From contig JAJYAW010000072.1 in the NCBI GenBank assembly GCA_021779335.1, positions 1 to 9,905 on the forward strand: DNA of 9,905 nt, in the 5' to 3' direction. This document shows positions 1 to 9,905 of the stretch, piece by piece. The translations under genes were made by a program, and so were the position numbers. Below the pieces are notes generated by a model. It had not been told where the DNA came from and made no database searches. It saw only the letters and a list, made by a program, of their open reading frames with translations. Position 1 is the first letter of the stretch. Each line of letters starts with the position of its first letter. The DNA is from Myxococcales bacterium. Lineage in GTDB: Bacteria > Myxococcota > Myxococcia > Myxococcales > Anaeromyxobacteraceae.

Positions 1-1
1 A

Positions 2-988
2 TTCTCCCGCGCCGTCCGCGTGGGCAAGCCCGCCACGCGCCTCGAGACCGGCCTGGCCCGCGCCACCGGCCCGGTGCGCGCCCGCGCCGAGGCGGTGCTG
101 GCCGCCAAGGGCAGCGGCCAGATCAAGCGGATCCGGGTCGAGGTGGGCGACCGGGTGCGGGCCGGCCAGGCGCTGGTGGAGATGGACCCCGCCATGGCCG
201 CCATCGCCGCGGAGACCGGCCGCGCCGCGGTGCGGCTGGCCGAGGCCAACCTGGCCGGCGCCGAGCGCGAGCTCAAGCGCGCCACCGCCCTCACCGCGCA
301 GCAGGCCATGGCCGACGCCGGCCTCGACCGGGTCCAGACCGCCCGCGACCTGGCGGCCGCCCAGCTCGACCAGGCCCGGGCCGGCCTGAAGATGGCCGAG
401 CAGCAGCTCAGCGACACCGTCATCGTGGCGCCCTTCGACGGCGTCATCACCGGCCGCTACGCCAGCGCCGGCAACTCGGTGACCGCCATGCCGGTCACGC
501 CCATCGTCGCGCTCGCCGACGTGGATCACCTGGAGGCCCGGCTGGCCGTCCCCGAGGGCGTGGAGCCCTTCGTGCAGGTCGGCCAGAAGGTGACCGGGGT
601 GACCACCCCCGGCGAGCAGCGCTTCGAGGCCAGGGTCCGCGTCAAGAACGCCGTCGTGGACGCCATGAGCCGCAGCGTGGAGGTGCTGGTGGACATCGGG
701 AAGGTGGAGGGCGCCCCCCTGCGCCCCGGCACGCTCGTCAACGTGGACTTCGGCGGCTTCGGCGACAAGGACGGCCTCTACCTGCCGGCCACCGCGGTGC
801 TCGCCGAGGGGGACGCCCGCTACGTCTTCGTCATCGCCGGCGGCAAGGCCGAGCGGCGCGCCATCCAGGCGGTGCAGGTCAACCCCGGCGTGGTGGCGGT
901 GCGGGGCGGCCTCGACGCCGCCACGGCGGTCATCCTCGACCCCGGCACGCTGGCCCCCGGCGACGCCGTGGCGCCGCTGGCCAACTGA
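2..988 (+). CDS. RND efflux periplasmic adaptor subunit (membrane fusion protein), 5' partial
   Basis: The protein bridges the inner-membrane RND pump and an outer-membrane channel in the periplasm. The frame is open to the left edge (reading FSRAVRVGKPAT), so the true start and any signal peptide or lipobox lie outside; the GTG at 20 is probably internal. Visible in order: the first lipoyl half (about 110-190, with GDRVRAGQAL), an Ala/Glu/Arg-rich alpha-helical hairpin (about 190-410, with the turn near 300-330), the second lipoyl half with VAPFDGVITGRYASAGNSV (about 425-485), then a beta-barrel and a membrane-proximal domain containing LRPGTLVNVDF and a YLPATAVL-type strand. This is the usual HlyD/AcrA-family order. 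It ends 26 bases before the permease gene, so the two are almost certainly co-transcribed. The substrate cannot be told from the adaptor. The family call is firm. Confidence 0.93.
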   Translation, partial: FSRAVRVGKPATRLETGLARATGPVRARAEAVLAAKGSGQIKRIRVEVGDRVRAGQALVEMDPAMAAIAAETGRAAVRLAEANLAGAERELKRATALTAQQAMADAGLDRVQTARDLAAAQLDQARAGLKMAEQQLSDTVIVAPFDGVITGRYASAGNSVTAMPVTPIVALADVDHLEARLAVPEGVEPFVQVGQKVTGVTTPGEQRFEARVRVKNAVVDAMSRSVEVLVDIGKVEGAPLRPGTLVNVDFGGFGDKDGLYLPATAVLAEGDARYVFVIAGGKAERRAIQAVQVNPGVVAVRGGLDAATAVILDPGTLAPGDAVAPLAN

Positions 989-1014
989 CCCGCCCGCCGC
1001 GCCCCGGAGCCGCC

Positions 1015-4110
<3,096 letters not shown>

Positions 4111-4145
4111 CGGCCCCCCCGCTCCGGTCGCCCCCGACGGGGCCG
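4111..4145 (+). other. GC-rich stem-loop after the RND permease gene, possible weak terminator
   Basis: CGGCCCC at 4111-4117 pairs perfectly with GGGGCCG at 4139-4145, with an inner GTCG/CGAC pair (4127-4130 with 4135-4138). It starts directly after the permease stop codon. No T-run follows, so it is not a classical intrinsic terminator. It may slow polymerase, protect the mRNA 3' end or be chance in very GC-rich DNA. Confidence 0.3.
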
Positions 4146-4183
4146 CCGCCCTCCCGCCCCGGGTGGCCGGTCGGCCCGCTCCC

Positions 4184-4213
4184 TTGCTGGTGGCGGCGCG
4201 GCAGGCGCACAAT
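4184..4213 (+). promoter_or_regulatory. Candidate promoter for the lut operon
   Basis: TTGCTG at 4184-4189 and CACAAT at 4208-4213 are separated by 18 bases, resembling a vegetative -35/-10 pair in the 112-base gap before lutA. CACAAT contains one of the few AT-rich spots in the gap. A start site about 7 bases after the -10 would fall near 4220, leaving almost no leader before the ATG at 4223. The match is imperfect (3 to 4 of 6 bases per box), so this is a suggestion only. Confidence 0.3.
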
Positions 4214-4222
4214 CGCGGCGTC

Positions 4223-4969
4223 ATGCCCACGGTCGCCCTCTTCGTCCCCTGCTACGTCGATCAACTATACCCGCAGGTGGCGGTGGCGACGCTCCGGCTC
4301 CTGGAGCGCCACGGCTGCCGCGTCGTCTTCCCGCCCGAGCAGACCTGCTGCGGCCAGCCCATGGCCAACGCCGGCCAGGCCGCCGACGCCGCGCCGCTGG
4401 CTCGGGCCTTCCTCGACACCTTCGCGGGGTACGACCACGTGGTGGCGCCGAGCGGCTCCTGCGTGGCCATGGTGAGGCACCAGTACCCGGGGCTGGCCCC
4501 GGACCACCCGGCGCTCCAGCAGGTGCGGGCCAGCACCTACGAGCTCTGCGAGTACCTGCACGACGTGCTGGGGGTGCGCCGCGTCGAGGGGCGCTTCGCG
4601 GCCAAGGTCGGCCTGCACCGGAGCTGCCACGGCCAGCGCGAGCTCAGGCTCGCCAGCGGCTCGGAGCGGCAGGTCCCGCCCTTCGACAAGGTGAAGACGC
4701 TCCTCTCCACGCTGGAGGGCATCACGCTCGTCGAGCCGTCGCGCACCGACGAGTGCTGCGGCTTCGGCGGCACCTTCGCCGCCACCGAGGAGGCGGTCAG
4801 CTGCCTGATGGGGAAGGACCGGCTGGACGACCACGCCCGCGCCGGCGCCGAGGTGATCACCGGCGTCGACATGAGCTGCCTCATGCACCTGGACGGCCTG
4901 GCCCGGCGGGAGCGGCGGCCGGTGCGGATCCTCCACGTGGCCGAGGTGCTGCTCGGGGAGGCGGCGTGA
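4223..4969 (+). CDS. lutA: LutA/YkgE-type (Fe-S)-binding lactate oxidation protein
   Basis: Subunit of the LutABC L-lactate oxidation complex (LldE in Shewanella nomenclature), 248 aa, soluble. It holds two copies of the cysteine-rich CCG domain: C10, C42-C43-G and C80 in the first, and C135, C178-C179-G (ECCGFGG) and C219 in the second. The opening VALFVPCYVDQLYPQVA is highly typical of LutA. The ATG at 4223 is chosen because the family begins right before this motif. A GTG at 4163 would add 20 residues with poorer codon bias and no family match. No Shine-Dalgarno sequence is visible before 4223. The stop overlaps the lutB start (GTGA). Succinate dehydrogenase/heterodisulfide reductase subunits share the CCG fold, but the adjacent lutB and lutC settle the assignment. 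Confidence 0.95.
   Translation: MPTVALFVPCYVDQLYPQVAVATLRLLERHGCRVVFPPEQTCCGQPMANAGQAADAAPLARAFLDTFAGYDHVVAPSGSCVAMVRHQYPGLAPDHPALQQVRASTYELCEYLHDVLGVRRVEGRFAAKVGLHRSCHGQRELRLASGSERQVPPFDKVKTLLSTLEGITLVEPSRTDECCGFGGTFAATEEAVSCLMGKDRLDDHARAGAEVITGVDMSCLMHLDGLARRERRPVRILHVAEVLLGEAA
4955..4961 (+). promoter_or_regulatory. Ribosome binding site fixing the lutB GTG start
   Basis: GGGGAGG lies within the end of lutA, a few bases before the GTG at 4966. It supports that GTG as the lutB start and indicates translational coupling, since the GTG overlaps the lutA TGA. Confidence 0.6.
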
Positions 4970-6423
4970 GCGCCCCCTCCGACGCGGCCGTCGCCGCCGG
5001 CGCCGGCGCCCCCCCGCCCGTCCACCACCCCGGCGGCCGGCAGGCTGGCCCCTACCCGGGCCACCCGGCGGCGGCCGCCCGCTTCACCGCCGACGTGGCC
5101 AGGGCCCACTGGCACGACGAGTCGCTCTGGTTCGTGCGCGTCAAGCGCGACCGGGCGGCGGCCCAGCTGCCGGCCTGGGAGCGGCTGCGCGAGCTGGCCG
5201 AGCAGATCAAGGCGCACGCCCTGGCCAACCTGGCCGGCTACCTGGAGGAGTTCGAGCGGAACGCCACGGCCCGGGGCGCCACCGTCCACTGGGCGCGCGA
5301 CGCCGCCGACCACAACCGCATCGTCCACGAGCTGCTCAGCGCCCGCGGCGTGACCCGGGTGGTCAAGTCGAAGTCGATGCTCACCGAGGAGTGCGGCCTC
5401 AACCCGTACCTCGAGGCGCGCGGCGTCGAGGTGGTGGACACCGATCTCGGCGAGCGGATCGTCCAGTTCCGCGGCGAGCCGCCCAGCCACATCGTGCTGC
5501 CCGCCATCCACATCAAGAAGGAGGAGATCGGCGCGCTCTTCCACGAGAAGCTCGGCACCGCCGCCGGGGCCAGCGACCCCAAGTACCTCACCGAGGCGGC
5601 CCGCGGCCACCTGCGGGAGAAGTTCCTGGCGGCCCAGGCCGGCATCACCGGCGTCAACTTCGCGGTGGCCGACACCGGCGCGGTGGTGGTCTGCACCAAC
5701 GAGGGAAACGCCGACATGGGCACCGCCCTGCCGCCGCTCCACATCGCCTGCATGGGGCTGGAGAAGCTGGTGCCGCGCGCCGAGGACCTGGGCGTCTTCC
5801 TGCGGCTGCTGGCGCGGAGCGCCACCGGCCAGCCGGTCACCACCTACTCGACCCACTTCCTCGGCCCCAAGCCGGGCGGCGAGCTCCACCTCGTCCTGGT
5901 GGACAACGGCCGCAGCGCCCTGCTGGCCCGCGATCCGTTCCGGCGCGCCCTCTCCTGCATCCGCTGCGGCGCCTGCATGAACACCTGCCCGGTCTTCCGC
6001 CGCTCCGGCGGCTACAGCTACGGCACCACCGTGCCCGGCCCCATCGGCTCGGTGCTCGGCCCCGCCCAGGGGCCCGGCGCCCACGCCACCCTCCCCTTCG
6101 CCTCCACGCTGTGCGGCTCCTGCGCCGACGTCTGCCCGGTGCGCATCGACCTGCACCACCAGCTGCTGGCCTGGCGGCGGGAGCTGGTGGCCGGCGGCCA
6201 CGCGCCGGCGGGCAAGACCCTGGCCCTCCGGGTGACCGCCTGGATCTTCGCCTCCCCGTGGCGCTTCGCGGCGGCGGGGCGGCTGGCCCGCGCCGCGCTG
6301 CGGCTCCTGCCGCGCGGCCTCGTGGCCCGGCTCTCGGGCGCCTGGGGGCGGCAGCGCGAGCTGCCCGCGCCGCCGGCCGAGAGCTTCCGCGACCTGTACC
6401 GGAGGACGCATGGCCGCCCGTGA
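4966..6423 (+). CDS. lutB: LutB-type iron-sulfur lactate oxidation protein (LUD domain plus 2x[4Fe-4S])
   Basis: Central electron-transfer subunit of the LutABC complex (LldF in Shewanella), 485 aa against about 476 in Bacillus LutB. It begins at a GTG overlapping the lutA stop; the frame is open further upstream, but the good ribosome site and the family length favour 4966. The first 35 or so residues are a low-complexity Ala/Pro/Gly stretch. The LUD domain follows (about residues 70-310), with VKSKSMLTEECGLN, SHIVLPAIHIKKEEI and ITGVNFAVADTGAVVVCTNEGN. The ferredoxin-like part has C331, C334, C337 and C341 (CIRCGACMNTCP), then C383, C386 and C390 (CGSCADVCP), as usual for LutB. A C-terminal helical region follows. 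The last 14 bases overlap lutC. The assignment is secure. Confidence 0.96.
   Translation: MSAPSDAAVAAGAGAPPPVHHPGGRQAGPYPGHPAAAARFTADVARAHWHDESLWFVRVKRDRAAAQLPAWERLRELAEQIKAHALANLAGYLEEFERNATARGATVHWARDAADHNRIVHELLSARGVTRVVKSKSMLTEECGLNPYLEARGVEVVDTDLGERIVQFRGEPPSHIVLPAIHIKKEEIGALFHEKLGTAAGASDPKYLTEAARGHLREKFLAAQAGITGVNFAVADTGAVVVCTNEGNADMGTALPPLHIACMGLEKLVPRAEDLGVFLRLLARSATGQPVTTYSTHFLGPKPGGELHLVLVDNGRSALLARDPFRRALSCIRCGACMNTCPVFRRSGGYSYGTTVPGPIGSVLGPAQGPGAHATLPFASTLCGSCADVCPVRIDLHHQLLAWRRELVAGGHAPAGKTLALRVTAWIFASPWRFAAAGRLARAALRLLPRGLVARLSGAWGRQRELPAPPAESFRDLYRRTHGRP
6401..6405 (+). promoter_or_regulatory. Ribosome binding site for lutC inside lutB
   Basis: GGAGG sits four bases before the ATG at 6410, within the lutB coding sequence. 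It fixes the lutC start although the two genes overlap by 14 bases. Confidence 0.6.
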
Positions 6424-7003
6424 CGAGATCCTGGCGGCGCTGCGCCGCAACGCCCCCGCCGGCCCGCCCCACCCGGCCCTGGACGGCGTGGCCGCCGCCT
6501 TTCCCGACCTGCTGGCTCAGTTCGCGCAGGCCGTCGCGGCCGTGGGCGGCACCTGCCTGCGGGTGCCCGACCTCGCCGCCGCAGACGCCGCGCTGCGGGC
6601 GCTCCCCATCCACGCCGGGGCGCGCCGCGTCGTCTCGCTCGTCGCGGGGGTGGGCGGCGCCACCGTGGACGCCGCGGCGGTGCAGGACCCGCACGCGCTG
6701 GCCGACCTCGACCTCAGCGTGCTTCGCGCCGACCTCGCCGTGGCCGAGAACGGGGCCTGCTGGATCGAGGGGCCGAGCCTGCCGCACCACGCGCTGGCGG
6801 TCATCCCGGAGCACGTGGCGGTGGTGGTGGACGCCGCGGCGGTGGTCCCGGACCTGCACGCCGCCTACGCGGCGCTCGACCTCCCGGGGCGCCCGCGCTG
6901 GGGCCTCTTCCTGTCCGGCCCCTCCAAGACCGCCGACATCGAGCAGTCGCTCGTCATCGGGGCCCACGGGGCGCGGAGCGCCACCGTGCTCCTGATAGGC
7001 TGA
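6410..7003 (+). CDS. lutC: LutC/YkgG-type LUD-domain lactate oxidation protein
   Basis: Third subunit of the LutABC lactate oxidation complex (LldG in Shewanella), 197 aa, soluble. The N-terminus MAARDEILAALR is a typical LutC start. The middle holds DLSVLRADLAVAENGACWIEG and HHALAVIPEHVAVVVDA. The signature GPSKTADIEQ is at residues 170-179, followed by LVIGAHGARSATVLLIG at the C-terminus. It is somewhat shorter than Bacillus LutC (about 240 aa) and E. coli YkgG (about 231 aa), but both ends and the conserved blocks are present, so it looks complete. There are no cysteine clusters, as expected. It overlaps lutB by 14 bases and the next gene starts three bases after its stop, so all three genes belong to one transcript. 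The precise biochemical role of LutC within the complex is not settled. Confidence 0.93.
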   Translation: MAARDEILAALRRNAPAGPPHPALDGVAAAFPDLLAQFAQAVAAVGGTCLRVPDLAAADAALRALPIHAGARRVVSLVAGVGGATVDAAAVQDPHALADLDLSVLRADLAVAENGACWIEGPSLPHHALAVIPEHVAVVVDAAAVVPDLHAAYAALDLPGRPRWGLFLSGPSKTADIEQSLVIGAHGARSATVLLIG

Positions 7004-7006
7004 GCC

Positions 7007-7909
7007 ATGGCCCAGGATCAGGACTACTGGAAGCTGGCCGCGCGCTTCGTCGACTTCCTCAACCGCGAGACCGGCCTCGGCATCATCGTCTGCGACGACC
7101 AGGGGATCATCCGCGAGGCGGTGGTGAAGTCCCGCGTCGGCACGGCCCACGCCGGGGCGCAGCGCATCCTGCGCGGCGAGGTGGACGAGGCCTTCGTCAC
7201 CGCCGAAGAGGCCGCCAGCGATCCCAAGGTGAAGGAGGGCTACAACTGCCCCATCGTGCTCCACGGCCGTCGCGTCGGCACCTTCGGCATCGCGGGCCAG
7301 CTCGAGCTGACCCGCCCGCTGGCCCGGGTGGCGGCCACGGTGGTGGGCTCCTGGCTCAAGGAACTGGAGCGCCAGCGCGCCCTCTCCGCGGCCACCGGCC
7401 AGGTCATGGCGGCGCTGCAGGCCCTGACCGCCGAGCTGGCGGTCGCCCAGGACCAGGCCGGGGCCACCCGGGCGCAGGCCAGGGCCGCCGCCGGCGCCGC
7501 CATCGACCGGATCGCCTCCGCTGACGAGGCGCTGCGCGGGGTACAGGACCTCTCGCAGCAGAGCCGCATGCTGGCCATCAACGCCTCGGTGGAGGCCACC
7601 CGCGCCGGCGACGGGGGGCGCGCCTTCGGCATCATCGCCCGCGAGATGCTCACCCTGGCGGACGACGCGCGGGCCGCCTCCAACCGGATCCAGGGCACCC
7701 TCAAGGACGTGGGCGGCGCGGTGAAGGCCCTGGACCAGGCCGGCCAGTCATCGGCCGACGAGACGACCCGGCTCGTCGCCTCCCTGGGCGGCGTGGTGCA
7801 GCGGCTGGAGGGGCTGCGGGACGCGGTGGCCGGGCTGGGCGACCAATCGCAGACGCTGGCCACCGGGGCGGCCGGGCGGCGCCGCATCGGCTCGTCGCTC
7901 GAGACCTGA
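7007..7909 (+). CDS. Soluble chemoreceptor-like protein: sugar-diacid recognition domain plus MCP signalling domain
   Basis: A 300 aa protein with no hydrophobic membrane segment, so probably cytoplasmic. Residues about 5-120 resemble the diacid recognition domain of CdaR-type regulators: LNRETGLGIIVCDDQGIIREA, VGTAHAGAQRILRG and YNCPIVLHGRRVGTFGIAG (79-97). Residues about 125-290 form a long Ala-rich helical hairpin with an MCP-like tip, RMLAINASVEATRAGDGGRAFG, from R187; N192, E196 and R199 match the conserved N, E and R of Tsr (381, 385, 388), but the position of Tsr F373 is Q184. No clear methylation-site consensus or HAMP domain was seen. It resembles short soluble receptors such as Bacillus YfmS. 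It lies three bases after lutC with a weak AGG site, so it is likely co-expressed and may sense lactate or a related hydroxyacid (inference). The C-terminus may be shortened by a frameshift (see 7903-8007). Confidence 0.85.
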   Translation: MAQDQDYWKLAARFVDFLNRETGLGIIVCDDQGIIREAVVKSRVGTAHAGAQRILRGEVDEAFVTAEEAASDPKVKEGYNCPIVLHGRRVGTFGIAGQLELTRPLARVAATVVGSWLKELERQRALSAATGQVMAALQALTAELAVAQDQAGATRAQARAAAGAAIDRIASADEALRGVQDLSQQSRMLAINASVEATRAGDGGRAFGIIAREMLTLADDARAASNRIQGTLKDVGGAVKALDQAGQSSADETTRLVASLGGVVQRLEGLRDAVAGLGDQSQTLATGAAGRRRIGSSLET

Positions 7910-8007
7910 CGGGCGGGGTCGTCGCCGGCACCCGCGCCGCGGGCGCCATGGTCTCCGGCTCGGGGCTGCTGGCCCTGCTCGACCCCGACGAGGCGCCGCG
8001 GGTCGCC
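7903..8007 (+). other. Out-of-frame coding-like stretch after the receptor gene (frameshifted tail or remnant)
   Basis: In the frame starting at 7903, codons run GAC CTG ACG GGC GGG GTC and so on for about 35 codons, every one ending in G or C, while A/T falls mainly at second positions, exactly the pattern of real genes here. The translation includes VVAGTRAAGAMVSGSGLLALLDPDEAPRV. The receptor gene uses a different frame and ends with TGA at 7907-7909, so a one-base shift near 7895-7906 would join the two. After about 8007 the bias fades and no stop codon follows in this frame, so it does not make a clean gene end. I do not recognise the sequence. It could be a sequencing error, a true frameshift or a gene fragment. 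The rest of the gap, 8008-8059, holds only the palindrome and ribosome site. Confidence 0.4.
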
Positions 8008-8036
8008 CATCTTGGGGCCGCGGGTCCGCCGCCACG

Positions 8037-8049
8037 TGGCATCATGCCA
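8037..8049. promoter_or_regulatory. Perfect 6+1+6 palindrome upstream of the FAD oxidase gene, candidate operator
   Basis: TGGCAT-C-ATGCCA is a perfect inverted repeat with a one-base centre, ending at the first base of the AGGA ribosome site (8049-8052) and 10 bases before the ATG at 8060. Size and symmetry fit a dimeric repressor such as the FadR-subfamily GntR proteins (LldR, LutR) that control lactate genes, whose sites often look like TGGT-N3-ACCA. No such regulator gene is in the window, so the link is inference. Confidence 0.35.
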
Positions 8050-8059
8050 GGATTCCGCC

Positions 8060-9905
<1,846 letters not shown>

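Noticed and set aside
4163..4222. GTG at 4163 as an upstream start for lutA
   Set aside because: The extra 20 residues do not fit the family, show weaker third-position G/C bias and have no ribosome site. They also overlap the candidate promoter.
5391..6995. Open frame on the + strand of 534 codons running across lutB and lutC
   Set aside because: It is an Arg/Pro-rich out-of-frame reading of lutB and lutC, which have conserved motifs in their own frames.
7927..7947. Hairpin GGCACCCGC-GCC-GCGGGCGCC (one mismatch) after the receptor stop codon, considered as a terminator
   Set aside because: No T-run follows, it lies within a stretch with coding bias, and such pairings are common by chance at this GC content.

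Overview
The window is very GC-rich (almost every codon ends in G or C) and all credible genes lie on the + strand. Codon use and gene content (LutABC plus a large FAD/Fe-S D-lactate-type dehydrogenase beside an RND efflux pump) suggest a high-GC proteobacterium of the former deltaproteobacteria/Myxococcota, possibly Anaeromyxobacter-like. That placement is inference, not a database match.

Region 1 (about 1-4110) is the end of an efflux operon: the 3' part of a periplasmic adaptor gene followed after 26 bases by a complete RND inner-membrane permease of the HAE (drug/lipophile) type with its proton-relay residues intact. No outer-membrane channel gene is visible. A 112-base gap follows, with a GC-rich stem-loop and a candidate promoter.

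Region 2 (4223-9905, running off the right edge) is a lactate-oxidation locus. lutA, lutB and lutC are tightly packed (4-base overlap, then 14-base overlap) and encode the iron-sulfur L-lactate dehydrogenase complex that feeds electrons from lactate into the respiratory chain. Three bases after lutC comes a soluble chemoreceptor-like protein with an N-terminal sugar-diacid recognition domain (as in CdaR) joined to an MCP signalling domain. After about 150 bases, the last gene encodes a FAD-linked oxidase with C-terminal [4Fe-4S] motifs, of the D-lactate/D-2-hydroxyacid dehydrogenase type, cut by the window end. Together the genes would let the cell oxidise both lactate isomers, with a built-in small-acid sensor.

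The least ordinary parts are the sensor between the two dehydrogenase systems, a stretch after its stop codon (about 7903-8007) with strong coding bias in another frame, which suggests a frameshifted tail or remnant, and a perfect 6+1+6 palindrome abutting the ribosome binding site of the last gene. I saw no tRNA, rRNA, CRISPR array, insertion sequence or long repeat. The system as a whole resembles known lactate loci rather than something wholly new.
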